64,000 nt of DNA from Euglena gracilis (GCA_039621445.1 CP154955.1:29147471-29211470), one strand, 5' to 3'. Counted from the first letter of the stretch, positions 23,301 through 36,854 are shown. Numbers and translations are program-made. The notes: generated from the letters alone by a model not told the origin.

Positions 23301-25975
23301 TGAAAAAAAGTGTTTTTGAGCGAAAAAAAATTTTTCAAAATTTTGGTACCCGACCTGCCTCCCGACCCCCCCTGCCTCCCAGCCGCCCTCGGACCCCAGC
23401 AAGCATCCCCGAATACCCAAAAATAACCCAAAATCGCACAACCAGACCCCAAGAACCCCAAAAAACGATCAACCCCCCCCCCCCTAAACCTAATGATTGA
23501 CCCCCTGGTTTGGGTTCCAACTCCCCGTCTAGCCCGAGATACGCCAATTTACGGTTTCGGGCCCCGAACGGGCCCGAAATGGCCAAAACTGGCAAAACTG
23601 GCCCAAAACCCCCAAAACGGCCGTATCTCGAGCTAGGCGAGGAGTTGGCCCAAACCGCGCATACCGATCGATCGGGCGTCCCAAAGTTGTGGAAGGACGT
23701 CCTCTTTACTTTTTTGCAACTCCCCGGCGTTTTTGAGATATTTTGAAATTTTCGATTTTTTGACCCCAAAATGACCCTGCAATTTCCCCGGAAAAAAAAA
23801 CGGTACACAACTTTTTTGCTCAGGCCATATCTCCGGACTGGCGGGGAGTTACGGGTAACCGAAGGGCTCTGGAGAAACTAGGGACCCTCTCCTAACCTAT
23901 AGGCTATTCACTTTGGGGGCCCGAAAATCCAATCACATCGATAATCCTCGGGGGCCCCAGGGGGGGGGGGGGGGGGGCGGGGGGGGGGGCGGGGGCGGGG
24001 GGCGGGGGGAAGGGGCTGGGGGGGTCGGACCCCCCCGTCGCCGGGGTGGTAAGCTTCGCTCTTACTCTAAAGAGATAAGAGCTCAGCGACCAGGGTGTGA
24101 CGTAGAGCTGAGCTCTTTGGAAGACCACCCCGGCCCGGACCGGGGGGAAAGGCTCACTCATTTTCGGCTCAAAAACAGTTTTTCCGGGTCAGGGAGGCCA
24201 AAAAACACGGGTTTTGGGGCAATAAAATTTTTTTCGATTTTTTTCGACTTTTTTTACCGGTTTTTACCCAAAGTCATGGGTTGGTTGTCCAAAACGGGGC
24301 GCACGCGGGGCGCAAACCGCTCCTTTTCGGCTCAAAAACAGTTTTTTCTTCCGGGTCCGGAGGCCAAAAAACGTCGTTTGGGCAAAAAATTTTTTTTCGA
24401 TTTTTTTCGACTTTTTTGACCCTGTTTTGACCCCCAAAGTCAATGGTGTGTCTGGCGGCCCACAACGGGCGCCGGCGGTCGAAAAACGCTCATTTTGGCT
24501 TGAAAACACTTTTTTTCGGGTCCGGGATGTCAAAAAACATGTTTTTTGGGCAAAAAAAATTTTTTCGAATTTTTTTTTCTTTTTTTCCCAAAAATTGCTA
24601 AGTCCACCGTGCCAGGGGGGGCCAGGGGGGGGGGGGGGGCATGGGGGGTCCGGGTCGGAAAATTTTTTTTTCGCTCAAAAACACTTTTTTGATGTTCTGA
24701 AGTGAAAAAAAAGTGTTTTTGAGCAAAAAAAATTTTTTCAAAATTTTGGGTCCCGACCTGCCACCCGACCCCCCCTCGCCCACCGCCCTGCCGCCCGGTG
24801 GGGTCCCCGAATACCCAAAACTGGCCAAAATCGCACAATCAGACCCCGGGAACCCCAAAAAAAAAGGTCAAACCCCCCCACTAAACCTAATGATTGACCC
24901 CCTGGTTTGTGTCCCAACTCCTCGTCTAGCCCGAGATACGGCCAATTTACGGTTTCGGGCCCCAGAATGGCCAGAACTGGCAAAACGGGCCCAAACCTCC
25001 AAAAACGGCCATATCTCGGGCTAGGCGAGGAGTTGTCCCAAACCGCACATACCGATCGATAGGGCGTTCCAAGGTCGTCAAATGAGGTCGCCATCACTTT
25101 TCCTCAACTCCGAAGCGTTTTCGAGATATTTTGGAATTATCGATTTTTGGACCCAGCCCGGCCGCCCTCGAACCCCCGCAGGAGTCCCCGAACACCCAAA
25201 ACAGGCCCAAAACGACGCAACCAGACCCCGGGAACCCCAAAAAACGGTCAAACCACCCCCCCCCTAAACCTAATGTTTGCCCCCCTGGTTTGGGTTCAAC
25301 TCCCCGTCTAGCTCGAGATATGGGCAATTTACGGTTTCGGGGCCCCGAACGGGCCCGAAAACGGCCAAAACACTGGCAAAACTGGACCAAAACCACAAAA
25401 CGGCCGTATCTCGGGCTAGGCAGGGAGTTGGCCCGAACCGCGCATACCAATCGATCGGGCGTCCCAAAGTTGGGGAATGACGTCCTCTTCACTTTTTCTC
25501 AACTCCGCGGCGTTTTCGAGATATTTTGAAATTTTCGATTTTTTTTGACCCCAAAATGACCCTGCAATTTCCCGGAAAAAAAAACGGTAGACAAGTTCCA
25601 CGGAAAAAAACAAAAGAACAACTTTTTTGCTAGCGGCCATATCTCCGGACTGGCGGAGGAGAGTGCGGGTAACCGAAGGGCTTGGGAGCGGTACTAGGGA
25701 TCGTCCACTAAGACCTATAGGCCATTCACTTTGGGGGCCCGGAAATCCAGTCACATCGATTAATTCCTAGGGTTTCCGGACCCTACCCACGGGGGGGGCG
25801 GGGGGGGGGGGCCTGGGGGGGGGCGGGGGGGGGGGGGGAGGGGGCGGGGCTGGGGGGGGCGGGGCGGGGGGTGGGCGGGGGCGGGGGGGGGTTGCTGGGG
25901 GGTCCGACCCCCCACTCCGGCCCCTCGGTGGTAAGCTTCGCTCTTACTCTAAAGAGATAAGAGCTCAGCGACCCC
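20320..25975 (-). repeat. higher-order satellite modules, inverted orientation (copy A)
   Basis: The block families of 1-17600 reappear reverse-complemented: structured core at 20344 (partial), 22069, 24045 and 25926 (partial), hairpins at 20914, ~23268 and ~24672, ~160-bp units at 20390-20840, 22660-23180 and 24140-24590, and palindromes at 21150-21280 and 21540-21670. With the forward modules before 17600 this gives each large copy a head-to-head organisation. Confidence 0.85.
22206..22470. repeat. G/C-rich cassette present only in copy A
   Basis: After 'ccaagaaaagagcgtaa' copy A continues with G runs and 'gcggcccggcggcc' sequence, while copy B at 41708-42110 continues with purine-rich 'ggaggaaggaaagg' and then module sequence. 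No gene is recognised in either version. Confidence 0.6.
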
Positions 25976-26808
25976 CCCTTGTGGCACCCCTGGAAGGGAT
26001 GTATTTTTGGCTTACCAGGAAATTCCAGGTGCATTTGCGCCTGGATCTTCTGAGAAATGGCCCTTTTTTGCCTAGTCCACGTGTTTCTCCAGGCGCAAAT
26101 GCGCCTGGACAGTTGCCAAAACAAAAGGCCATTGGCAATGGTCAATTCAAATCCATGAACAGTACATTTTGTCGAGCTGCCATTGTCTCCCTGTGACTTT
26201 TTGCATACCGATTTTTCCTTGCATTTTTGTGTGGCAACTGATTGGAAACACGTTGACCAATTGGCAATTGGCCATGTTTGAGGTTTGAGGCGCATTTGCG
26301 GCTGGAACAATGGCATGAAAAAGTTTTGTTGAGGAAAGGAATTCAATCTCAAAGAACCACGTCTCAAACATACAATTTTTTTTTGCTCTTGTGTATGAAT
26401 TATATTTATCCTCACTTGTCCTTTTGAAATTTCGATGTGATATAGGGCTCCAAAAACATGACAGCATTTTTTTTGTGTTCATGTGCACTAATGTGTACGG
26501 GGGCGTTCCACAAAGTAGTCTGTTGAGTCAGTGAAGTAAGTGCTTGCATTCAAGACTCGTGACTGCATACTTCCGAGCTTGTTTTGAATGTTGTTTTACC
26601 TTTTTTTCATCTTTTCTTGGGACCACCAAATTGGCCTCTTTTTTTGAGTGCGTCCAGGCGCAATTGCGCCTGGATTTGAGTGAGGCCCCATCCAACAACA
26701 TAACTCATGTAAAGATCTCGTCTGATTGAAAAGAACCTATTTCAGTCTCATGTGCTCCTGAACTACCTATGTTGATCCTTTTTTGAACCTCATTTCCCCA
26801 AGTTCTTA
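25976..26808. repeat. end segment of copy A with CCAGGCGC palindromes
   Basis: Unique-looking sequence carries short palindromes: 26025-26044 (ccaggtgcatttgcgcctgg), 26089-26108 (ccaggcgcaaatgcgcctgg), 26289-26305 (partial) and 26654-26673 (ccaggcgcaattgcgcctgg). Frames reach about 210 codons on the minus strand (25783-26415) but enter the satellite and match no family I know. Confidence 0.7.
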
Positions 26809-27352
26809 TAATTTGCCCATATCTCGGGCTAGACGAGGAGTTGGAACCCAAACCAGGGGGTCAATCATTAGGTTTTAGGGGGGGGGTTTGACCGTTTTTT
26901 GGGGTTTTCCCGGGGGTCTGGTTGTGCCGATTTTGGGCCAGTTTTGGGTATTCGGGGACCCCAGCGGGGGGTTCGAGGGCGGCCGGGCTGGGGTCCAAAA
27001 AATCGAAAAATTCAAAAATATCTCGAAAATGCTGCGGAGTTGAGGAAAAAGGAAAAGTGATTGGCGACCTCATTTGACGACTTGGAAAACGCCCTATCGA
27101 TCGGTAATGCGCGGTTTGGACAACTCCTCGCATAGCCCGAGATAGGGCCGTTTTGGGGGGTTTTGGGCCAGTTTTGCCAGTTCTGGCCATTTCGGGGCCC
27201 GAAAACAGTAAATTGGCCGTATCTCGGGCTAGACGAGGAGTTGGGACCCAAAGGATTTTGACCGTTTTTTGGTGTTCCCGGGGCCTGGTTGTGCGATTTT
27301 GGGCCAGTTTTGGGTATTCGGGGACCCCACCGGGCGCCGTCAGGGCGGCTGG

Positions 27353-29582
27353 GCGAGGGGGGGCGCAAGGCGGTAGACTGGGGGGGGGGGGTAGTGGGTA
27401 GTCGGCCGACTAGTCGGCCGACTACCCAATTGGTCCACCGACTAGTCCTAGTCGGTAGCTAGTCGGCGAGACAGGGGGGGGGGGGGGTAGGGGGGAGTCG
27501 GCCAACTAGTCGGCCGACTACCCACTCTAATGTACTAACGGGTCAAAACCGCCGACTTTTAAGCCCCCCCCCCATGAACAAAATCCAATGGAAACTAGTC
27601 GGTGGCTAGTCGGCGGTCATAAAAATGGCCTGTGGCGGGCCCAAATCACCCGGAAATGGTCCGGATGGGTCCAAATAAGTGTCTTACGCCTAAATAAACA
27701 CCCCCAGATGGAAATCTTTGGTCAGTGGGGGGTCGGTGTGCCCTTGATGGGGGTCCGGAGGGGTAAAAAACCAATGATGAAACAGGGATTACATTAAAAT
27801 CCTTTAGAAATGCAAACTGCAATCTGCGTTTTGCATCACGAGAGGCAGAAAACTCCCCCCTCCACCCCAATCCGAGACTCAAATAACAAAATCCCTTCTG
27901 TGTTGGCAACATACTCGGGGGCTAAGTCGTTTTTGTGGCTCACTTTGGCATAGGCGGGGGGGGCTCCGCCCCCCCGCACCCCCCCCTCAAATAACAAAAT
28001 CCCTTCTCTGTTGGCAACATACTCGGGGGCTAAGTCGTTTTTGTGGCTCATTTTGGCATAGGCGGGGGGGGCTCCGCCCCCCCGCACCCCCCCCCTCAAA
28101 TAACAAAATCCCTTCTCTGTTGGCAACATACTCAGGGGGCTAAGTCGTTTTTGTGGCTCACTTTGGCATAGGCGGGGGGGGGGGGCTCCGCCCCCCCGCA
28201 CCCCCCCCCTCAAATAACAAAATCCCTTCTGTGTTTGCAACATACTCGGGGGCTAAGTCGTTTTTGTGGCTCACTTTGGCATAGGCGGGGGGGGCTCCGC
28301 CCCCCCCGCACCCCCCCCCTCAAATAACAAAATCCCTTCTCTGTTGGCAACATACTCGGGGGCTAAGTCGTTTTTGTGGCTCACTTTGGCATAGGCGGGG
28401 GGGGGGCTCCGCCCCCCCCGCACCCCCCCCCTCAAATAACAAAATCCCTTCTCTGTTGGCAACATACTCGGGGGCTAAGTCGTTTTTGTGGCTCATTTTG
28501 GCATAGGCGGGGGGGGCTCCGCCCCCCCCGCACCCCCCCCCCCCCCCCTCAAATAACAAAATCCCTTCTCTGTTGGCAACATACTAAGGGGCTAAGTCGT
28601 TTTTGTGGCTCACTTTGGCATAGGCGGGGGGGGGGGGGGCTCCGCCCCCCCCGCACCCCCCCCCTCAAATAACAAAATCCCTTCTGTGTTTGCAACATAC
28701 TCGGGGGCTAAGTCGTTTTTGTGGCTCACTTTGGCATAGGCGGGGGGGGGCTCCGCCCCCCCCGCACCCCCCCCCCTCAAATAACAAAATCCCTTCTCTG
28801 TTGGCAACATACTCGGGGGCTAAGTCGTTTTGGGGGCTAAGTCGTTTTTGTGGCTCACTTTGGCATAGGCGGGGGGGCTCCCGCCCCCCCGCACCCCCCC
28901 CTCAAATAACAAAATCCCTTCTCTGTTGGCAACATACTCAGGGGCTAAGTCGTTTTTGTGGCTCACTTTGGCAGAGGCGGGGGGGGGGCTCCGCCCCCCC
29001 CCGCACCCCCCCCCTCAAATAACAAAATCCCTTCTGTGTTTGCAACATACTCGGGGGCTAAGTCGTTTTTGTGGCTCACTTTGGCATAGGCGGGGGGGGC
29101 TCCGCCCCCCCCGCACCCCCCCTCCTCAAATAACAAAATCCCTTCTATGTTGGCAATAGACTTGGAGGGATAAGACCCTTTTTTTGTGCAAATTTTGACT
29201 TATATTGAAAATTCATGGGGAGAGGTGTACTTTTGTCAAAAGTGGCCCAAAATGGACATTTTCCCCCAATTTTTTTGCATATTCACCCCCGATTGGGGGG
29301 TTCTGGAGCCATTTGGGTGGGTTTTGACCGGCGTTGAGGTGATTTAGACAAATTTTTTTTCCCAGGGGGGGGGCTTAAAAGTCGGCGGTTTTGACCCGTT
29401 AGTACATTAGAGTGGGTAGTCGGCCGACTAGTCGGCCGACTACCCACTACCCCCCCGCCGACTAGCTACCGACCAATTAGTCGGCCGACTAGTCGGTGGA
29501 CCAATTGGGTAGTCGGCCGACTAGTCGGCCGACTACCCACTACCCCCCCCCCCAGTCTACCGTTTGGCACTGCGAGGGGGGG
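27353..29582. mobile_element. Mutator-like non-autonomous element, copy B
   Basis: The same element as at 8228-10406 is flanked by the same 11-bp repeat (27353-27363, 29572-29582), so insertion preceded the large duplication. The internal ~111-bp array runs from about 27878 to 29160 and has one unit with an internal 'gtcgttttgggggctaagtcg' slip near 28825. The right TIR carries an extra 'gtagtcggccgactagtcgg' block (29510-29540) relative to copy A. Confidence 0.75.
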
Positions 29583-30529
29583 TCGGGTGGCAGGTCGGGA
29601 CCCAAAATTTTGAAAAATTTTTTTTCGCTCAAAAACACTTTTTTTCACTTCAGAACGTCAAAAAAGTGTTTTTGAGCGAAAAAATTTTTTCCGACTACCT
29701 GAGCCCCACCCCTCCCCACCCCCACACCATGCCCCCCATGGGAACTTGGCCATTTTTGGGTCAAAAAGTCGAAAAAATTCGATTTTTTTTTTTGGCCCAA
29801 AACCATGATTTTTGACCTCCCGGACCCGAAAAAAGTGTTTTCGAGCCAAAAATGAGCGTTTTTCGACCCGCCGGCGCCCCGTTTTGGGCCGCAAACCCCA
29901 TTGACTTTGGGTCAAAACCGGGTCAAAAAAGTCGAAAAAAATCGAAAATTTTTTTTTGCCCCAAAACGATGTTTTTTTGCCTCCCGGACCCAGAAAGCCT
30001 TTGTTTGAGCCGAAAACGAGCGTTTTGCGACCCGCCAGCGCCCCGTTTTGGGCCGCCAACCCATGACTTTCGGTCAAAACCGGTCAAAAAAGTCGAAAAA
30101 AATCGAAAATATTTTTTTGGCCCAAACCCGTGTTTTTTTGGCCTCCCTGACCCGGAAAAACTTTTTTTGAGCCGAAAATGAGCGTTTTTCGCGGGCCGGG
30201 CCGGGGTGGTCTCCCAAAGAGCTCAGCTCTACGTCACACCCTGGTCGCTGAGCTCTTATCTCTTTAGAGTAAGAGCGAAGCTTACCACCCCCCCGAAACC
30301 CCCCCTGACCCCCCCCCCCGCCCCCCGCCCCCCCCCCCCTGAATAGGCCCGGGCAGCCGCGGATTATCGATGTGACCTGATTTCCGGACCCGAAAAGTTA
30401 ATAGCCTATAGGTTAGGAGACGGTCCCTAGTTTGTCCAGAGCCCGCACTTTGCCCGCAACTCCCCGCCTGGAGATCTGGCCCGAGCAAAAAGTTGTCTAC
30501 CGTTTTTTTTCCAAAGAAAGTTTGTTGGA

Positions 30530-32960
30530 CCGGCCACAGGGGGTCATTTTGGGGTCAAAAAATCGAAAATTCAAAATATCTCGAAAACGCTGGGGAGTTG
30601 AGAAAAAGTAAAGAGTACCTCATTCCACAACTGACGCCCTATCCCCGGTGTGCGCGGTTTGGGCCAACTCCCCGCCTGGGCCGAGATATGGCCGTTTTGT
30701 GTTTTCGACAATGGGGGACTCTAACAAAAAGGGTCATTGGAGGTCAAAAAATCGAAAAATTCAAATATCTCGAAAACGCTGGGGAGTTGAGAAAAGTAAA
30801 GAGTACCTCATTCCACAACTTTGAGACGCCTATCCACCGGTATGCGCGGTTTGGCCAACTCCCCGCCTGGGCCGAGATATGGCCGTTTTGTGGTTTCGCC
30901 AAAGGGGGACTCTGCCAAAAAGGGGGCCATTTTGGGGTCAAAAAATCGAAAAATTCAAAATATCTCGAAAACGCTGGGGAGTTGAGAAAAAGTAAAGAGT
31001 ACCTCATTCCACAACTTTGGGACGCCCTATCCACCGGTATGCGCGGTTTGGGCCAACTCCCCGCCTGGGCCGAGATATGGCCGTTTTGTGGTTTCGCCAG
31101 GGGGGGGGACTCTGCCAAAAAGGGGTCATTGTGGGGGGCAAAAAATCGAAATTCAAAATATCTCGAAAACGCTGGGGAGTTGAGAAAAAGTAAAGAGTAC
31201 CTCATTCCACAACTTTGAGACGCCCTATCCACCGGTATGCGCGGTTTGCGCCAACTCCCCGCCTGGGCCGAGATATGGCCGTTTTGTGGTTTCGCCAGGG
31301 GGGGGGACTCTGCCAAAAAGGGGTCATTTTGGAGGTCAAAAAATCGAAAAATTCAAAATATCTCGAAAACGCTGGAAAGTTGAGAAAAAGTAAAGAGTAC
31401 CTCATTCCACAACTTTGGGACGCCCTATCCACCGGTATGCGCGGTTTGGGCCAACTCCCCGCCTGGGCCGAGATATGGCCGTTTTGTGGTGTGGCGGGGG
31501 GGACTCTGCCAAAAAGGGGTCATTTTGGGGTCAAAAAATCGAAAAATTCAAAATATCTCGAAAACGCTGGGGAGTTGAGAAAAAGTAAAGAGTACCTCAT
31601 TCCACAACTTTGAGACGCCCGATCCAGCGGTATGCGCGGTTTGGGCCAACTCCCCGCCTGGGCCGAGATATGGCCGTTTTGTGGTTTCGCCAGGGGGGGG
31701 GACTCTGCCAAAAAGGGTCATGAGGTCAAAAAATCGAAAAATTCAAAATATCTCGAAAACGCTGGGGAGTTGAGAAAAAGTAAAGAGTACCTCATTCCAC
31801 AACTTTGAGACGCCCTATCCACCGGTATGCGCGGTTTGCGCCAACTCCCCGCCTGGGCCGAGATATGGCCGTTTTGTGGTTTCGCCAGGGGGGGGGGCTC
31901 TTCCAAAAAGGGGTCATTTTGGAGGTCAAAAAATCGAAAAATTCAAAATATCTCGAAAACGCTGGGGAGTTGAGAAAAAGTAAAGAGTACCTCATTCCAC
32001 AACTTTGGGACGCCCTATCCACCGGTATGCGCGGTTTGCGCCAACTCCCCGCCTGGGCCGAGATATGGCCGTTTTGTGGTTTCGCCAGGGGGGGGGACTC
32101 TGCCAAAAAGGGGTCATTTTGGGGTCAAAAAATCGAAAAATTCAAAATATCTCGAAAACGCTGGGGAGTTGAGAAAAAGTAAAGAGTACCTCATTCCACA
32201 ACTTTGAGACGCCCGATCCAGCGGTATGCGCGGTTTGGGCCAACTCCCCGCCTGGGCCGAGATATGGCCGTTTTGTGGTTTCGCCAGGGGGGGGGACTCT
32301 GCCAAAAAGGGGTCATTTTGGAGGTCAAAAAATCGAAAAATTCAAAATATCTCGAAAACGCTGGGGAGTTGAGAAAAAGTAAAGAGTACCTCATTCCACA
32401 ACTTTGGGACGCCCTATCCACCGGTATGCGCGGTTTGCGCCAACTCCCCGCCTGGGCCGAGATATGGCCGTTTTGTGGTTTCGCCAGGGGGGGGGACTCT
32501 GCCAAAAAGGGGTCATTTTGGGGTCAAAAAATCGAAAAATTCAAAATATCTCGAAAACGCTGGGGAGTTGAGAAAAAGTAAAGAGTACCTCATTCCACAA
32601 CTTTGAGACGCCCGATCCAGCGGTATGCGCGGTTTGGGCCAACTCCCCGCCTGGGCCGAGATATGGCCGTTTTGTGGTTTCGCCAGGGGGGGGGACTCTG
32701 CCAAAAAGGGGTCATTTTGGAGGTCAAAAAATCGAAAAATTCAAAATATCTCGAAAACGCTGGGGAGTTGAGAAAAAGTAAAGAGTACCTCATTCCACAA
32801 CTTTGGGACGCCCGATCCACCGGTATGCGCGGTTTGCGCCAACTCCCCGCCTGGGCCGAGATATGGCCGTTTTGTGGTTTCGCCATGGGGGGACTCTGCC
32901 ATTTTGAGCCCAAAACAGGCCAAAAAACCAGTTTTTGCAAAATATCTCCAAAATGGTGGG
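30530..32960 (+). repeat. 200-bp satellite array, copy B (about 12 units)
   Basis: It has about two more units than copy A. The first units (30540-30940) carry many small deletions, and later ones are nearly identical to copy A. The closing variant block and following ~160-bp block (to 33400) match copy A closely, including open frames with the same residues (minus strand 32590-33330 against 13133-13873). Confidence 0.95.
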
Positions 32961-35900
32961 GAGTTGAAAAAAATGTCCGGAGACCTAATTTAAAGCCCTT
33001 GGAACGCCCTATGTACTGGTGTATTGATTTCCCTGCAACTCCCCGCCTGGCCCGAGATACGGCCGTTTTTCGGTCCAAATGGCCATTTTGTACACTTTCC
33101 CCACTGTTCGACTGAGCCGTTTTAGGGCCAAAAGGTCGAAAAAAAATCGAAAAAAAATCGAAAAAAAATTTTCCGCCCAAAACCATGTTTTTTGGCCTCC
33201 CGGACCTGGAAAAAGTGTTTTTGAGCCAAAAATGAGCGTTTTTCGACCCGCCAGCGCCCCGTTTTGGTTCGCCAACCCATTGACTTTGGGTCAAAAAAGT
33301 CGAAAAAAAGTGAAATTTTTTTTGGCCCAAAACGATGTTTTATGGTCTCCCAGACCCAGAAAACATGTTTTTGGTCCTAAAATGAGCGTTTTTCGCGGGC
33401 CGGGCCGGAGTGGTCCCCCAAAGAGCTCAGCTCTACGTCACACCCTGGTCGCTGAGCTCTTATCTCTTTAGAGTAAGAGCGAAGCTTACCACCCCGGCGA
33501 CGGGGGGGTCGGACCCCCCCCCCCCCCTCCCCCCCCCCCCCCCCCCCGCCCCCCCCCTGGGTAGGCAATGGCCCCCGAGGATTATCGATGTGATTGGAAT
33601 TCCGGGCCCCCAAAGTGAATAGCCTATAGGTTAGGAGAGGGTCCCTAGTTTCTCCAGAGCACTTGGGTTACCTGTAACTCCCCGCCAGTCCGGAGATATG
33701 GCCCGAGCAAAAAAGTTGTGTACCGTTTTTTTTTCCGGGAAAATTTCAAGGTCATTTTGGGGTCAAAAAATCGAAAAATTCGAAATATCTCGAAAACGCT
33801 GCGCAGTTGCGAAAAAGTGAAGAGGACGTCATTCCACAACTTTGGGACGCCCGATCGATCGGTATGCGCGGTTTGGGCCAACTCCTCGCCTAGCCCGAGA
33901 TACGGCCGTTTTGGGGTTTTGGGCCAGTTTTGGCCATTTCGGGCCCGTTCGGGGCCCGAAACCGTAAATTGGACCCAAAATTTTGATTTTTTTTTTTCGC
34001 TCAAAAACACTTTTTTTCACTTCAGAACACCAAAAAAAGTGTTTTTGAGCGGAAAATTTTTTCCGACGCCCCCCCCCCCCATCCCCCCCCCCCTGGCTGG
34101 CCCGCCCGCCCCCTGGCCGGTGGATTTAGCCATTTTTGGGTCAAAAAGTCGAAAAAATTTGAAATATTTTTTTTTGCCCAAAACCATGATTTTTGACCTC
34201 CCGCACCCGAAAAAAGCGTTTTCGAGCCAAAAATAAGCGTTTTTCGACCCGCTAGCGCCCAGTTTTGGGCCGCCAACCCATGACTTTGGGTCAAAACCGG
34301 GCCAAAAAAGTCGAAAAAAATCGAAAATTTTTTTTTGCCCCAAATCGATGTTTTTTGGCCCCCCTGAGGTGGAAAAACTGTTTTTGAGCCGAAAATGAGC
34401 GTTTTTCCCGGGCCGGGCCGGGTGGTCTCCCAAAGAGCTCAGCTCTACGTCACACCCTGGTCGCTGAGCTCTTATCTCTTTAGAGTAAGAGCGAAGCTTA
34501 CCACCCCGGCGACGGGGGGGTCGGGCCCCCCCCCCCCCCCCCCCCCCGCCCCCCCGCCCCCCCGCCCCCCCGCCCCCCCTGGGTAGGTCCGGGCACCCGA
34601 GGATTATCGATGTGATTGGAATTCCGGGCCCCCAGAGTGAATAGCTTATAGGTTAGGGGACGATCCCTAGTTTCTCCAGAGCCGTCGGGTTACGCGCAAC
34701 TCCCCACCAGTCCGAAGATATGGCCCGAGCAAAAAAGTTGTGTACCGTTTTTTTTTCCGGGAAAATTTCAAGGTCATTTTGGGGTCAAAAAATCGAAAAA
34801 TTCGAAATATCTCGAAAACTCTGCGGAGTTGAGAAAAAGTAAAGAGGACGTCATTCCACAACTTTGGGACGCCCGATCGATCGGTATGCGCGGTTTGGGC
34901 CAACTCCTCGCCTAGCCCGAGTTACGGCCGTTTTGGGGTTTTGGTCCAGTTTGGCCAGTTTTGGCCGTTTCGGGCCCGTTCGGGGCCCGAAACCGTAAAT
35001 TGGCCGTATCTCGGGCTAGACGAGGAGTTGGGACCCAATCCAGGGGGTCAATCATTAGGTTTAGGGGGGGGTTTTGACCGTTTTTTTTGGGGTTCCCGGG
35101 GTCTGGTTGCGCGATTTTGGGCCAGTTTTGGGTATTCGGGGACCCCTGCAGGCGCCTGAGGGCGGCTGGGCGAGGGGGGGTCGGGTGGCAGGTCGGGACC
35201 CAAAAATTTGAAAAATTTTTTTTCGCTCAAAAACACTTTTTTTCACTTCAGAACATCAAAAAAAGTGTTTTTGGGCGAAAAAAAATTTCCGACCCGGACC
35301 CCTCCCCCCTGCCCCTGGCTGGGGCCCGCCCCCCCTGGCCGGTGGTCTTGGCCATTTTTGGGTCAAAAAGCCGAAAAAAGTTGAGAAATTTTTTTTTGCC
35401 CAAAACCATGATTTTTGACCTCCCGGACCCGAAAAAAGTGTTTTCGAGCCAAAAATGAGCGTTTTTCGACCATCCAAGCGCCCCGTTTTGGGCCACCAAC
35501 CCATTGACTTTGGGTCAAAACCGGGCCAAAAAAGTCGAAAAAATCGAAAATTTTTTTTTGCCCAGAACAATGTTTTTTGGCCTCCAGGACCCGTAAAACC
35601 TGTTTTTGAGCCGAAAATGAGCGTTTTTCGACCCGCCAGCCGGGCCGGGCCGCCGGGCCGCCGGGCCGCCGGCCGGGCCGCCGCTGGGCCGGGCCGCCGG
35701 GCCGCCGGACGGGCCGCCGGGCCGCCGGACGGGCCCCCGGGCCGTGCCTCCGGGCCGGGCCGCCGGGCTGCGCCGGGCGCCGGGCCGGGCTGGGGTGGTC
35801 TCCCAAAGAGCTCAGCTCTACGTCACACCCTGGTCGCTGAGCTTATCCCTTTATGGGTAAGAGCGAAGCTTACCACCGGCGAAACCCCCCCCTCGACCCC

Positions 35901-36854
35901 CCCCCCCCCCCCCCCCCCCCCCCACCCCCTAGGTCGGGGCCACCTCGGGAACTGACGGATTATCACCATGATCCCGGCCCCGTTCCCGAATTTTTTTTTT
36001 TCAGTCGCGAGCGACTGGATTCCTAGTTTCCGAATCACCCGGGGTTGACCCCCAACTCCCCGCCAGGCCCGAGTTATTCACGCGCGAAGGGGTCCAAACT
36101 GGGTAGGATCAGCCCGCCCCCCCTGGATAAGCCCCCCCCCCCCCCCTTTGGACTCTGCCATTTCGGCCAAAAAATGTCAATTTTCAAAATATCTCCAAAA
36201 TGAAGCCAAACCAAAGGAAATGTCCGGAGACCTAATTTGAAGCCTTTGGAACGCCCTATATCTACCGGTATTTTGATTTCCCCGCAACTCCGCGCCCAGC
36301 CCGAGATACGGCCGTTTTCGGCCCGGATGGCCGTTTTGTACACTTTTCCCACTGTTCGACTTATGGGTGGGGTGGGGTCAAAAAATCGATGTTTTCAAAA
36401 TTTCTCGAAAATGATGCAAAATCAAAGGAAATGTCCGTAGACCTAAATTGAAGCCCTTGGAACGCTCTATCTACTGGGATTTTGGTTTCCCCGCAGCTAG
36501 CCCGAGATACGGCCGTTTTTCGGCCAATTTAGGCCATTTTAGGCCATTTTGTACACTTTCTCCACTGTTCGACTTATCCATTTTCGGCCAAAAAAGTCGA
36601 AAAAAATCGAAATTTTTTTTTGCCCGAAACGATGTTTTTTGGCCTCCCGGACCCAGAAAAACTATTTTTTGAGCCGAAAACGAGCGTTTTTCGACCCGCC
36701 GGCGCCCCGTTTTGGGCCGCCGACCCATTGACTTTGGGTCAAACCCGGGTCAAAAAAGTCGAAAAAAATCGAAAAATTTTTTTTGCCCGAAACGATGTTT
36801 TTTTGGCCTCCCGGACCCAGAAAAACTGTTTTGAGCCGAAAACGAGCGTTTTTC

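Larger units (their letters stand above)
7692..26808. repeat. large direct tandem duplication, copy A (~19.1 kb)
   Basis: Sequence from 'taatttgcccatatctcgg' at 7692 to 'ccccaagttctta' at 26808 is repeated in the same order and orientation from 26809. Matching landmarks are offset by 19.1-19.5 kb: transposon ends 8228/27364, satellite end 13500/32957, hairpin centre 18529/~38008, palindrome segment 26025/~45563. The growing offset reflects indels and two extra satellite units in copy B. Confidence 0.9.
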
